Program-made: the position numbers and the translations under genes | Origin: an uncultured Bacilli bacterium | GTDB taxonomy: Bacteria > Bacillota_I > Bacilli_A > RF39 > UBA660 | Assembly (NCBI GenBank): GCA_947626655.1 | Contig: CANQTA010000004.1 | Span: 1-47,491 of the forward strand | DNA: 47,491 nt | Direction: 5' to 3' | Notes under the pieces: generated by a model | What the model was told of the DNA's origin: nothing | Seen by the model: the letters and a program-made list of their open reading frames with translations, nothing else | Database searches by the model: none | Part shown: positions 26,346 to 34,846 of the stretch, in pieces | Layout of the letters: each line of letters starts with the position of its first letter | How positions within the stretch are numbered: the stretch's first letter is position 1

Positions 26346-27041
26346 TTAAATATTATTTTTATTTTTAATAAATTCTCTTAATATTTTAGTTAAAGCTCTT
26401 TTTTCAATTCTTGATACATAACTCCTAGAAATGCCTAATTCATCAGCTATTTCTTTTTGAGTTTGTTCTTTGGCATTATTTAAGCCATATCTTTTAATAA
26501 TAATTTCTCGTTCTCTTTTATTAAGATTTTTTAGATAACGATTTAAAAGATTAATATTATCTTTGACTAAAATTGTATCTAAAATATCTTCTTTTTTATC
26601 TTCGATTAAATCAGCTAAATTAATTTCATTACCTTCTTTATCAAACCCAATTGAATCATTTAAAGAAATAGTTAATTTATTCTTTTTATTAGAGCGATAA
26701 TACATTAAAATTTCATTTTGAATACAACGGGCTGCATAAGTAGTAATTTTTACTTTAGGCGTTTTTTTATAAGTATCGATACCTTTAATTAACCCAATTG
26801 TCCCAATGGAAATTAAATCATCAGTATCACTATGTTTATTATCAAATTTTTTAACAATATGTGCTACTAAACGTAAATTATGTTCAATTAATTTACTACG
26901 AGCCATTTCATCACCATTTAACATCAAATCGACATAATTTTCTTCTTCTTCCGGACTAAGTGGTGGTGGAAAAACATTATTGCCATAAGAACCCGTAAAA
27001 AACATCATACTTTTAACTATATTAATTAAATTTAAAAACAT
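26346..27041 (-). CDS. sigK: Pro-sigma-K, mother-cell sporulation sigma factor
   Basis: A 231-aa sigma-70 family protein that matches SigK along its length: GDEMARSKLIEHNLRLVAHIVKKF (region 2.1), DDLISIGTIGLIKGIDTY and TYAARCIQNEILMYYR (2.3-2.4), IGFDKEGNEI, and a region 4 helix-turn-helix QKEIADELGISRSYVSRIEKRAL. The N-terminus is hydrophobic (MFLNLINIVKSMMFF, then NNVFPPPLS), like the pro-sequence that SpoIVFB removes in Bacillus subtilis pro-SigK. It should direct late mother-cell genes for coat and cortex. The gene is uninterrupted; no skin-type element splits it. AGGAAGTG lies upstream of the ATG on the minus strand. SigE, the closest paralogue, is less likely because of the PPPLS and ISRSYVSRIEKRAL stretches. 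Confidence 0.9.
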   Translation of the reverse strand: MFLNLINIVKSMMFFTGSYGNNVFPPPLSPEEEENYVDLMLNGDEMARSKLIEHNLRLVAHIVKKFDNKHSDTDDLISIGTIGLIKGIDTYKKTPKVKITTYAARCIQNEILMYYRSNKKNKLTISLNDSIGFDKEGNEINLADLIEDKKEDILDTILVKDNINLLNRYLKNLNKREREIIIKRYGLNNAKEQTQKEIADELGISRSYVSRIEKRALTKILREFIKNKNNI

Positions 27042-27171
27042 TATTTCACTTCCTATTAAACTATATTTTTAAAAACCTAAAAAAGACTTGTTATTTTTTT
27101 CTAACGAAAATTAAATTTTCTAATATAAATAGAATTATTAATCAAATTAAGATGAGTTTAAATAAAAAATT

Positions 27172-27193
27172 TGTTATAATACTGTTAGGTGAT
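27172..27193 (+). promoter_or_regulatory. polA extended -10 and ribosome binding site
   Basis: TG at 27172-27173, T, TATAAT 27175-27180, then AGGTGAT at 27187-27193, four bases before GTG 27198. AGGTGAT matches the 3' part of the extended Shine-Dalgarno AAGGAGGTGATC. This late-pairing GGTGAT also decides the starts of the ATPase (25048), mutM and rpoB. Confidence 0.6.
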
Positions 27194-27197
27194 ATTC

Positions 27198-29753
27198 GTG
27201 AAAAAAGTAGTATTAGTTGATGGAAATAATTTAATTTTTCGTTCTTATTTTGCCACAGCATATTCAGGTAAAATTATGCGTAATTCTAAAGGTTTACCGA
27301 CCAATGCCCTTTATGGCTTTGTAAGTATGATCAATAAAATAATTAGTGAAGAAAATCCTGAATACATGATGGTTGCTTTTGATATTGGTAAGAATTTTCG
27401 TAAAGAAAAATATGACTTTTATAAAGAAGGAAGAAGTGAAACTCCCGATGATTTAAAATTACAAATGCCCATAGCTAGACGTATCTTACAGGCAATGGGA
27501 ATTACTTATTTAGAACTTGCTCCCTATGAAGCTGATGACATAATTGGAACTGTTGCTGCCCATGCTGAAGAAAACCCTGAATATTATTCTTTAATTGTAT
27601 CTAGTGATAAAGATTTATTACAATTAATTAGTTTTGAAACAGAAGTTAAACTTTTAAAACAAACTGGTTTTATTAGATATAATGAAGAATCTTTTAAAAA
27701 AGATTATGGAATTGAGCCAATTAGAATTATTGATTTAAAAGCTTTAATGGGTGATTCATCAGATAATATTCCCGGTGTAAAAGGAATTGGCGAAAAAACA
27801 GCTTTAAAATTATTACAAGATTACCAATCATTAGATGGAATATATGCAAATATTGCTGATATTAAAGGAAAAACTCAAGAAAAATTAATTAATGATAAAA
27901 CTAATGCTTACATGAGTTATGAACTAGCTACTATTTTTAAACAAGTACCTATCCCTGTAGATTTTGAAGAATTTCGTTATAATGGCCCAAACATCGCTGA
28001 ATTGCGCAAAATTTATGAAGAATTAGAATTTCATTCTTTCTTAAAAAATATGGTTGATGTTAAAACTACTAAATTAGATAATAATTTTATCGAAGTTAAT
28101 TCTGTCAATGAATTAGTATTAGATGATAAAGTTGCTTTTTATTTAGAAGTAGATAATTTAAATTATCATCAAAGTAATATTTTAGGTCTCAGTATTAGTG
28201 ATCAAAATCATACTTATTTTATAAAAAAAGAATTAGTTAAAGATGCTATTAATTTTATTAAAGATAAAGACTTAATGACTTATGATTTAAAAAAGAGCTT
28301 AGTAGTAGTTGACTCAACTATAAAATGTGATTTTGACTTAATGGTAGCTAGTTATTTAGTTGATTATCCCGCTAGCCTAGATATTGCTTTACTAATGAAT
28401 AATATGGGTGAGGGAATAGATAACTTTGAAACTTTAAAAAAGAATGATTTTGCTGATTTAAAATCTGAGATAACTCTTAAAAGTCGTTTTATTTATGAAT
28501 ATAGTGAAGTAATTCAAAAACAAGTTAGTTTAGATCACCAAGAAGAAATATTTAAAAATATTGAGATGCCTTTAATCTATGTTCTTGCTAAAATGGAAAT
28601 AAATGGTTTTAAATATGAAAAAGATCGTCTTCAAAGTATGAAAACAGAAATCATTAATAAAATTGCAAATTTAGAAAAAGAAATATATGAATTAGCCGGC
28701 GAAGAATTTAATATTAGTAGTCCTAAACAATTAGGAGTAGTATTATTTGAACATTTACAAATTGCCCATAAGAAAAAACAAAATGGTAGTTATAAAACCG
28801 ATGTTAAAACTTTACAAAAATATGCTGAAAGTCAACCTATTGTAGCTAAAATATTAGAGTATCGTAATTTAAATAAACTTTTAAATACTTATATTGAAGC
28901 TTTAGATAACTATGTTTTAAAAGATGGCAAAATTCATACAATATTTAATCAAACTTTAACGAGAACCGGTCGTCTTTCTTCCATGGATCCTAATTTGCAA
29001 AATATTCCTGTGCGTGAAGAATATGGTAAAAAAATAAGAATGGCTTTTGTTCCTAGTCATGACTTAATATTAAGTGCTGATTATTCCCAAATAGAGTTAA
29101 GAATATTAGCCCATATTTCTAATTGCCAAGAATTAATTGATTGTTTTAAAAGAAACGAAGATATCCATACAATGGTTGCTGCTGATATTCATGGGATTAG
29201 TCAAAGTGAAGTTACCAAAACAATGCGGAGTATGGCTAAAGCCGTTATTTTTGGAATTGTTTATGGAATAAGTGGTTTTGGTTTAGGAGAGAATTTGCAA
29301 ATATCCACTACAGAAGCAAAAAAATTTATCGAAAAATATTATGAATTATATCCAGGGGTAAAAGACTATATGAATAATATTGTCAAAAGTGCTTATGAAA
29401 CAGGCGAAGTAAAAACTTTATTTGGCAGGATTCGAAAAATAAAAGAATTACAAGATCATAATTATATGGTAAGAATGATGGGTGAAAGAATGGCTCTTAA
29501 TACTCCAATTCAAGGGACATCTGCAGATATTATGAAAATGGCCATGATTTTAGTTGATCAAAAAATTGCTGAAAATCATTTAGAAAGCAAAATGATCTTA
29601 CAAATTCACGATGAAATAATTCTTGATGTCAAAAAAGAAGAGGTTCCTAAATTAAAAGAAATATTAAAAGATGCTATGGAAAATGTTGTTACTTTAAATG
29701 TGCCCTTAAAAATTGATATCAATGTGGGTAGTGACTGGTATCAAGCTAAATAA
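27198..29753 (+). CDS. polA: DNA polymerase I
   Basis: An 851-aa family A polymerase for Okazaki fragment maturation and repair. The 5' nuclease domain fills residues 1 to about 290 (VLVDGNNLIFRSYFA, YEADDIIGT, SSDKDLLQL, GDSSDNIPGVKGIGEKTA). The central 3'-5' exonuclease-like domain (about 300-450) appears inactive: the motif I region reads FYLEVDNL where an active enzyme has DTET, as in Bacillus enzymes. The polymerase domain has motif A DYSQIELRILAH, motif B RSMAKAVIFGIVYGIS and motif C QIHDEI. Translation starts at GTG 27198 after AGGTGAT. It is divergent from sigK and followed by a terminator; the usual neighbour mutM is separated by a decayed gene. Confidence 0.97.
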   Translation: MKKVVLVDGNNLIFRSYFATAYSGKIMRNSKGLPTNALYGFVSMINKIISEENPEYMMVAFDIGKNFRKEKYDFYKEGRSETPDDLKLQMPIARRILQAMGITYLELAPYEADDIIGTVAAHAEENPEYYSLIVSSDKDLLQLISFETEVKLLKQTGFIRYNEESFKKDYGIEPIRIIDLKALMGDSSDNIPGVKGIGEKTALKLLQDYQSLDGIYANIADIKGKTQEKLINDKTNAYMSYELATIFKQVPIPVDFEEFRYNGPNIAELRKIYEELEFHSFLKNMVDVKTTKLDNNFIEVNSVNELVLDDKVAFYLEVDNLNYHQSNILGLSISDQNHTYFIKKELVKDAINFIKDKDLMTYDLKKSLVVVDSTIKCDFDLMVASYLVDYPASLDIALLMNNMGEGIDNFETLKKNDFADLKSEITLKSRFIYEYSEVIQKQVSLDHQEEIFKNIEMPLIYVLAKMEINGFKYEKDRLQSMKTEIINKIANLEKEIYELAGEEFNISSPKQLGVVLFEHLQIAHKKKQNGSYKTDVKTLQKYAESQPIVAKILEYRNLNKLLNTYIEALDNYVLKDGKIHTIFNQTLTRTGRLSSMDPNLQNIPVREEYGKKIRMAFVPSHDLILSADYSQIELRILAHISNCQELIDCFKRNEDIHTMVAADIHGISQSEVTKTMRSMAKAVIFGIVYGISGFGLGENLQISTTEAKKFIEKYYELYPGVKDYMNNIVKSAYETGEVKTLFGRIRKIKELQDHNYMVRMMGERMALNTPIQGTSADIMKMAMILVDQKIAENHLESKMILQIHDEIILDVKKEEVPKLKEILKDAMENVVTLNVPLKIDINVGSDWYQAK

Positions 29754-29795
29754 AGAAAGTTTAAAAAATCAGAGTAAATGGAATTTTCGGCGATA

Positions 29796-29825
29796 GAAAG
29801 TAAGTTAATTCTTACTTCTTTTTTA
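29796..29825 (+). terminator. Terminator of polA
   Basis: AAGTAAG (29798-29804) pairs with CTTACTT (29811-29817) around TTAATT, followed by a T-rich run. Confidence 0.85.
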
Positions 29826-29835
29826 ATTGTGAACG

Positions 29836-29934
29836 CATATTAGAATAAAAAAAGTTACTTTAAAAAAATGGTGCCACAATGCGGCACTTATTATGGATAC
29901 ATATTAAAATAAAAAATTAACTTTAAAAAAAGGA
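29836..29934. repeat. Direct repeat flanking a small hairpin
   Basis: CATATTAGAATAAAAAAAG... (29836-29871) recurs imperfectly at 29900-29934, about 35 bases each. Between them GTGCC (29871-29875) faces GGCAC (29883-29887). It lies just before the DUF1016 remnant and may be an insertion scar. Confidence 0.5.
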
Positions 29935-29980
29935 AAATGGCTCCAAAAAGTAAATATATATAAGTGAGAGGAGTAAAAAA

Positions 29981-30257
29981 ATGAATGCCAAGAAATATTA
30001 TGAAGAAATAAAAAAATTAATTGTTGAAGTTTATAGTAAATTTAATAAGAGCTAAGTATGATGATAATCTTATAAAACTATGGCGAAACTTTTGAAAGAA
30101 ATACGGTAGAAATTATGGAAAAACAAATTTATATTATATGTGTCAATATTATAATAATTTTAAGAGTGTCCACGCATTGCGTGGAAAATTGTCATGAGCT
30201 CATATTAGAAGTTTATTAAGAGAAAAAAACAAATTCGTAGTTAAATATACAAACTAG
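29981..30257 (+). pseudogene. Remnant of a DUF1016 (YhcG-type) nuclease N-terminal domain
   Basis: ATG 29981, behind GAGAGGAG, opens with MNAKKYYEEIKKLIVEVYSK and stops at 30055 after 24 codons. In the next frame from 30057 the text resumes as YDDNLIKLWRNF, stop, KKYGRNYGKTNLYYMCQYYN, then KSVHALRGKLS, stop (TGA where family members have Trp), AHIRSLLREKNKF. This order matches the DUF1016 N-terminal domain (YEEIKKLI, GDNLIK, LSW-HIR-LL). About 30 or more residues are missing inside, and the entire C-terminal nuclease domain is absent. The remnant fills most of the 625-base gap between polA and mutM; 30258-30330 shows nothing further. Confidence 0.75.
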
Positions 30258-30332
30258 TAAAGATATTTTTATAATAGATTATCAATTAATAGCAAAGTTT
30301 TAAAATTGCCATAAAAAATCATGCTAATTGTT

Positions 30333-30361
30333 TTGCATAAAAAAATCCAGTGTGATACAAT
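30333..30361 (+). promoter_or_regulatory. mutM operon promoter
   Basis: -35 TTGCAT 30333-30338, 17-base spacer, -10 TACAAT 30356-30361 with TG at 30353-30354. GGGTGAT follows, just before the ATG at 30379. Confidence 0.75.
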
Positions 30362-30378
30362 AATTATTGGGTGATAAT

Positions 30379-31197
30379 ATGCCAGAGATAGCAGAAGTAG
30401 AAACAGTACGCAATGTTTTAAAACAAAAAATATTGCATAAGAAAATAATAAACGTAAATATTTTATATCCTAGAATTATTGAAAGTGATATTGAAGAATT
30501 TAAAACAGTCTTAGTAGGTAATGAATTTAATGATATTTTAAGAGTTGGTAAATGGTTAATATTTGCCTTAAAAGATCATTATTTATTAAGTCATCTACGT
30601 ATGGAAGGTAAATATTTTATTAAAAATAGTGACGAAGAATTACAAAAACATGAACATATAATTATCAGTTTTGCAGATGGTACAGATTTACGTTATCATG
30701 ATACGCGAAAATTTGGTCGCATGAAATTGGTCTTAAAAAAAGATTTAAAAAATACAATAGAAATAAGTAAACAAGGAAAAGAACCGATGGATGATAGTTT
30801 AACTAGTACTTATTTACTTGCTAAATTTAAAAATAAAAGATTACCAATTAAAACAGCCTTATTAGATCAAGAAATAATTAGTGGTTTAGGTAATATTTAT
30901 GCTGATGAAGTATTATTTGCAGCTAAAATAAATCCTTTAAGAGTAGCAGCTAGTTTAACGCAAGAAGAATGTGAAAGAATAATTATTAGTGCTAAAGAAA
31001 TTATTTTAAAAGCAATTGCCAATGGTGGCACTACTATCAAAAGTTATACTTCGTCTTTAGGGGTCACAGGAAACTATCAAAATTATTTAAAAGTCCATAA
31101 AAGAGAAGGAAAGCCTTGTGAAGTTTGTAATAATAAAATTAAAAGAATAAAAGTAGGTGGCCGAAGTACATACTTTTGTGAGTACTGTCAAAAATAG
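30379..31197 (+). CDS. mutM: Formamidopyrimidine-DNA glycosylase (Fpg/MutM)
   Basis: A 272-aa base-excision repair enzyme that removes 8-oxoguanine and formamidopyrimidines and cleaves the abasic site. The start ATG 30379 puts the catalytic proline directly after Met (MPEIAEVETVRN), which in-frame starts further upstream would not. Visible motifs: MEGKY with the beta-clamp lysine, HDTRKFGRMKL, the helix-two-turn-helix region GLGNIYADEVLFAAKINPLR, and a C-terminal zinc finger CEVC...CEYC. First gene of an operon with cca (13-base gap), dnaD and nth, thus grouped with another base-excision enzyme. Confidence 0.96.
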   Translation: MPEIAEVETVRNVLKQKILHKKIINVNILYPRIIESDIEEFKTVLVGNEFNDILRVGKWLIFALKDHYLLSHLRMEGKYFIKNSDEELQKHEHIIISFADGTDLRYHDTRKFGRMKLVLKKDLKNTIEISKQGKEPMDDSLTSTYLLAKFKNKRLPIKTALLDQEIISGLGNIYADEVLFAAKINPLRVAASLTQEECERIIISAKEIILKAIANGGTTIKSYTSSLGVTGNYQNYLKVHKREGKPCEVCNNKIKRIKVGGRSTYFCEYCQK

Positions 31198-31210
31198 TGG
31201 GAAGTGAAAC

Positions 31211-32314
31211 ATGGACAAAATCTTAAAGAACATTTTAAAAAAAATTGAAAATGCTGGTTTTGAAGCCTATTTAGTCGGAGGATACGTTAGAGATTATCTT
31301 TTAGGCATTAAATCTTTAGATGTCGATATCTGTACTAATGCTTTACCAAAAGATTTACATAAGTTATTTCAAAAAAGTAGCAGTGTTAATAATTATGGTG
31401 GTTTTAATTTAAAAATCAAAAATTATAATATTGATATTACTACTTATCGTAAAGAGTTAAGATACGTTGAAAGAAAGCCAGTAGAAATTGTCTATGTTAA
31501 TACTTTAGAAGAAGATATAATTAGAAGAGATTTTACTATCAATGCCATATGCATGGATAAAGATGAAAAAATTATTGATTTATTAAATGGAATAGAAGAT
31601 TTAAATAAAAGGGTTATTAAAATGATTGGTAATCCCAATGAAAGATTAAAAGAAGACCCATTAAGAATTTTACGAGCCATTCGGTTTGCAGCTAATTTAA
31701 ATTTTGATCTAGATCCTGACTTATTAGCAAGTATGCAAAATAATTATCAACTTTTAGGTGATGGCAAACAACTTTTTATTTCTGCTTTTCGAATAAAAAC
31801 TGAATTTAATAAAATTTTATTAAATCAAAATTATTTAGTTGGTTTAAATTTATTAGATAAGTGCCATATTTTAGAAATACTACATATCAAATATCATCCT
31901 GATATGGTTTATGTCCAAGATATTTCTGGAATGTGGGCCCAACTTGACGTTTTCAAATATTATGCATTTACAAAACAAGAAATTAGAAATATAATTAATA
32001 TTAAAGCGATAATAAAAAATGGCAACATTGATAATAGAATATTATATGATTATGGTCTATATACTTCTTTAGTCGCTGGTGAAATCCTCAATTTAAATAA
32101 AAAAGCAATTAATAAAATGTATGAAAAATTGCCTTTAAAGACTAAAGATGATTTAAAAATAACCAGTCAAGAAATCATGAATATTTTAGAAATTAAGCCC
32201 AGTAAGAAAGTAAAAGAAATAAAAGATAATTTAATTAATTTAGTATTAATGGGTAAATTAAAAAATAATAATAAAATATTAAGAGAGTATGTTTTAAAAG
32301 AAAAGGAAGTGTAG
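31211..32314 (+). CDS. cca: CCA tRNA nucleotidyltransferase
   Basis: A 367-aa class II nucleotidyltransferase that adds or repairs the 3' CCA of tRNAs, using CTP and ATP without a nucleic acid template. The head carries LVGGYVRDYLLG and the metal-binding DVDICT pair. RRDFTINAICMD and GNPNERLKEDPLRILRAIRF are the conserved neck motifs. The body and tail are shorter and less conserved. RBS GGGAAGTGA supports ATG 31211. No HD domain motif is seen, so it is an ordinary CCA enzyme; a poly(A) polymerase cannot be fully excluded from sequence alone. Confidence 0.92.
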   Translation: MDKILKNILKKIENAGFEAYLVGGYVRDYLLGIKSLDVDICTNALPKDLHKLFQKSSSVNNYGGFNLKIKNYNIDITTYRKELRYVERKPVEIVYVNTLEEDIIRRDFTINAICMDKDEKIIDLLNGIEDLNKRVIKMIGNPNERLKEDPLRILRAIRFAANLNFDLDPDLLASMQNNYQLLGDGKQLFISAFRIKTEFNKILLNQNYLVGLNLLDKCHILEILHIKYHPDMVYVQDISGMWAQLDVFKYYAFTKQEIRNIINIKAIIKNGNIDNRILYDYGLYTSLVAGEILNLNKKAINKMYEKLPLKTKDDLKITSQEIMNILEIKPSKKVKEIKDNLINLVLMGKLKNNNKILREYVLKEKEV

Positions 32315-32319
32315 AGAAT

Positions 32320-32955
32320 ATGGGTAATAACAAAAAATACGTTGTCGAAGCTAATTTTATTAAAGAAGCCTGTCAGCTTAATCTTTCTTTGAAAGAATTT
32401 TTGTTATTACTGTATTTTGAAAATGCTGATGAATTAACCTTTGATTTGGAATTAATTAGTAAAAAATTAAAAGTTGAAAAAGAAGATATTATGGATGCTT
32501 TTAATAATTTACTTGCTAAAAATATTATTAGTTTAGAAAGTGTTAAAAATAGTGAATCGGGAAAAATTTATGATAAAGTCTCTTTAGATGGTTTATATGA
32601 AAAGTTGCAAGAATTAACTAAAAAAGAACAAAAGAAAAATATGAAAGAAGATATTTTTACCAAATTTGAAACGGAATTTAGAAGACCATTACATGGTTCA
32701 GAAATCGAAATTATTAAAGCTTGGTTAGATAAAATGTATAATGAAGATTTAATATTAAGAGCTTTAGATGAAGCTATCTATAATGGTGCCGTAAGTATTA
32801 GATATATTGATACTATATTATATGAATGGCATCGAAAAGGCTACGTTACTAGTGAAGATGTCGATAATGCTAACAAAAAAAGTTTTGAAAATAAACATTT
32901 AGAAGAGACAAATGTTTTTGATATTGATTGGTTAAATGAATATGATAAGTTGTAA
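32320..32955 (+). CDS. dnaD: DnaD-family replication initiation protein
   Basis: A 211-aa protein acting in primosome assembly with DnaB/DnaI at oriC and at restart sites. The N-terminal winged-helix (residues 1 to about 100) is followed by the DnaD/DnaB_2 domain: FETEFRRPLHGSEIEIIKAW, then a helix ending YIDTILYEWHRKG, the YxxxILxxW signature. It begins five bases after cca and overlaps nth by 20 bases. The dnaD-nth order is the same as in Bacillus subtilis. Confidence 0.92.
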   Translation: MGNNKKYVVEANFIKEACQLNLSLKEFLLLLYFENADELTFDLELISKKLKVEKEDIMDAFNNLLAKNIISLESVKNSESGKIYDKVSLDGLYEKLQELTKKEQKKNMKEDIFTKFETEFRRPLHGSEIEIIKAWLDKMYNEDLILRALDEAIYNGAVSIRYIDTILYEWHRKGYVTSEDVDNANKKSFENKHLEETNVFDIDWLNEYDKL

Positions 32956-33562
32956 AGAAATTATGGTTGGATTAGATAAATTAATTCCTAATCCAATATG
33001 TGAATTAGAATATACTAAAGATTATGAATTGTTAATAGCAACTGTTTTGTCAGCTCAATCAACCGATAAAAGAGTTAATATGGTTACTAAAGAATTATTT
33101 CAAAAATATGATTTAAAAGGCTTAGCTAACATTGACATTAAAACTTTAGAGCAAATAATAAGACCGGTTGGAACATTTCAAAGAAAAGCCCAATATATAA
33201 AAGCTATTGCCCAAAGTCTAATAAGAGATTATGAAGGCAAAGTTCCTAACGATAGAGATTATTTAGAAAGTTTAGCGGGAGTTGGAAGAAAAACTACCAA
33301 TGTTGTCCTTTCTAATTTATTTAATGTGCCTGCTATTGCTGTTGATACTCATGTTTTCCGAGTTGCTAAAAGATTAGATTTAGCAGCTTTAGAAGACGAT
33401 GTTTTTGAAGTTGAACAAAAACTAATGCAATTTTTTCCCAAAGATAAATGGAGTCGCTTACATCATCAATTAGTTCTTTTCGGTAGATACTATTGTAAGA
33501 GCAAAAATCCAGAGTGTTTAAAATGTCCTTTTCAGCATAAATGTAAATACAAAAAAATCTAA
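32936..33562 (+). CDS. nth: Endonuclease III (DNA glycosylase/AP lyase)
   Basis: A 208-aa base-excision enzyme for oxidised pyrimidines. Helix-hairpin-helix LESLAGVGRKTTNVVLS carries the catalytic Lys, and AVDTHVFRVAKRL the catalytic Asp. The C-terminal [4Fe-4S] loop is C-x6-C-x2-C-x5-C (CKSKNPECLKCPFQHKC). Start choice is uncertain: ATGs at 32936, 32942 and 32963 are all in frame and none has a strong ribosome binding site. The overlap with dnaD suggests translational coupling. Last gene of the mutM operon. Confidence 0.95.
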   Translation: MNMISCKEIMVGLDKLIPNPICELEYTKDYELLIATVLSAQSTDKRVNMVTKELFQKYDLKGLANIDIKTLEQIIRPVGTFQRKAQYIKAIAQSLIRDYEGKVPNDRDYLESLAGVGRKTTNVVLSNLFNVPAIAVDTHVFRVAKRLDLAALEDDVFEVEQKLMQFFPKDKWSRLHHQLVLFGRYYCKSKNPECLKCPFQHKCKYKKI

Positions 33563-33564
33563 TA

Positions 33565-33592
33565 TTGTTATTTATACTAAATTTGTTATAAA
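33565..33592 (+). promoter_or_regulatory. Promoter of the membrane-tethered XRE gene
   Basis: -35 TTGTTA 33565-33570, 16-base spacer, -10 TATAAA 33587-33592 with TG at 33584-33585. It begins just after the nth stop. Confidence 0.6.
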
Positions 33593-33611
33593 ATTATCAT
33601 GTGGTGCAAAT

Positions 33612-34748
33612 ATGAAAGAAAACAATTTTGGTAATATTATCAGTAAACTTAGAAAAGAAAAAGGGATTGCACAAAAGGATCTAGCAAACGAATTATGCAT
33701 TAGTGATAAAGCAGTATCTAGATGGGAAACTGGTAAGAGTTATCCAGACTTAGAAATGATTTTCCAAATGAGTAAATATTTCGGGATTCCTTTTAATGAT
33801 TTATTGAAACTAAGAATGGAAGACAAGAACCAAGATGATGATGTTGTTCAAGAAATCATTAGAGAATTTACCGAACTAAATAAGAAAAGTAAGAAGAAAT
33901 TAAAAATTACGTTAGTTGTTTCTTTAGTAATTATTGTCTTCTTAACAGCCGTAATAATTTTTACAGGTAGTTATAATAGGTTTAGGGTGTATCGTGTCAG
34001 CGTAGAAAATGATCAATTTTTAATTTCATATGGTTCGTATATAGAAACTCGAATAAAAGATTCCTTACAAATTAATTCTTTAAATATTAAAGGCGTTAAT
34101 ATTACAGATGAAGATAAAATTGCAATAGATCTTTATTATATTGAAAATGGTAAAGAACAAATTATTCAAAGTTACTCTAGTTTAGATAATATTTATTTTA
34201 CCAATAATCAAAGTTATAATGATAAAACAGACTTAAGCAAATATATGGAAGATTTATACTTAAGAGTAAAAATAACCGACGTTAAAGGTCAAGTTAGTGA
34301 ATATAATACCAAATTAGATTTTACACTAGATTTTTCAAATAATAAGATATTCTATAAAGATGAAGATAAAGAAGTGTTAAATATCAAAATTGATATAAAT
34401 TTAACCAGTGAGGAGATCAAAAATATTTTATTGAAGAATGGGTTTGAAGAAGATAATGATAGATACTTAATTAAAAAAACTAAAACTGAAGAAATTACAT
34501 ATTTTAATTCCTTAAATTTAATTATATATGCCTTTGAAGAAAATAATTTGAAATACAAATATGAATATAATTTAAATACCAATAAGTTAAAAATAAATAT
34601 AACCAATGATAAAAAGGATATTATAGAAGATTATAGTTATGATTTGGAAGCAAGAAAAGTAGAAAAATGTCAAGTTGGAGAATGCAAAAATTATCAAGAT
34701 GCAGTAACTCGCATATATAAAAAAGTTTTGTATTTATTAAGTGAATAA
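33612..34748 (+). CDS. XRE-type DNA-binding protein with one transmembrane helix
   Basis: A 378-aa protein. Residues about 6-62 are a canonical XRE/Cro helix-turn-helix (KGIAQKDLANELCISDKAVS, RWETGKSYPDLEMI). A charged linker ends in KKSKKKLK, then a single transmembrane helix (about 97-118, ITLVVSLVIIVFLTAVIIF). About 260 residues on the outer face follow, of no family I recognise, with one cysteine pair near the C-terminus (VEKCQVGECKNY). The topology suggests a one-component regulator that senses an envelope signal and binds DNA at the membrane. The ligand is unknown. Confidence 0.75.
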   Translation: MKENNFGNIISKLRKEKGIAQKDLANELCISDKAVSRWETGKSYPDLEMIFQMSKYFGIPFNDLLKLRMEDKNQDDDVVQEIIREFTELNKKSKKKLKITLVVSLVIIVFLTAVIIFTGSYNRFRVYRVSVENDQFLISYGSYIETRIKDSLQINSLNIKGVNITDEDKIAIDLYYIENGKEQIIQSYSSLDNIYFTNNQSYNDKTDLSKYMEDLYLRVKITDVKGQVSEYNTKLDFTLDFSNNKIFYKDEDKEVLNIKIDINLTSEEIKNILLKNGFEEDNDRYLIKKTKTEEITYFNSLNLIIYAFEENNLKYKYEYNLNTNKLKINITNDKKDIIEDYSYDLEARKVEKCQVGECKNYQDAVTRIYKKVLYLLSE

Positions 34749-34750
34749 GT

Positions 34751-34773
34751 TAATTCTCATTTAGTGAGAATTA
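34751..34773 (+). terminator. Perfect hairpin after the XRE membrane gene
   Basis: TAATTCTCA (34751-34759) and TGAGAATTA (34765-34773) form a 9-bp stem with a 5-base loop. No clear T run follows, so it may be a weak terminator or an mRNA-end structure. Confidence 0.6.
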
Positions 34774-34790
34774 CTTCTCTGTAAAATAGG

Positions 34791-34819
34791 TTGTGCTTTT
34801 GAAAGATAAATTTTAAAAT
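34791..34819 (+). promoter_or_regulatory. Promoter of the 278-aa secreted protein gene
   Basis: -35 TTGTGC 34791-34796, 17-base spacer, -10 TAAAAT 34814-34819. Confidence 0.65.
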
Positions 34820-34846
34820 GGAGAACGGAAAGGAGTGAGAAGAGGT

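Noticed and set aside
27042-27110. Sigma-E or sigma-K promoter for sigK on the minus strand (TATAGTTTA).
   Set aside because: The first base differs from CATA, no -35 match lies at the right distance, and the start of transcription would fall in the ribosome binding site.
26341-27188. A skin-like prophage or recombinase associated with sigK.
   Set aside because: sigK is continuous and no recombinase or phage gene is nearby.
30170-30184. CCACGC-ATT-GCGTGG as a REP element or terminator.
   Set aside because: It lies within the DUF1016 remnant where it encodes part of KSVHALRGKLS, no T run follows, and no other copy was seen in the window.
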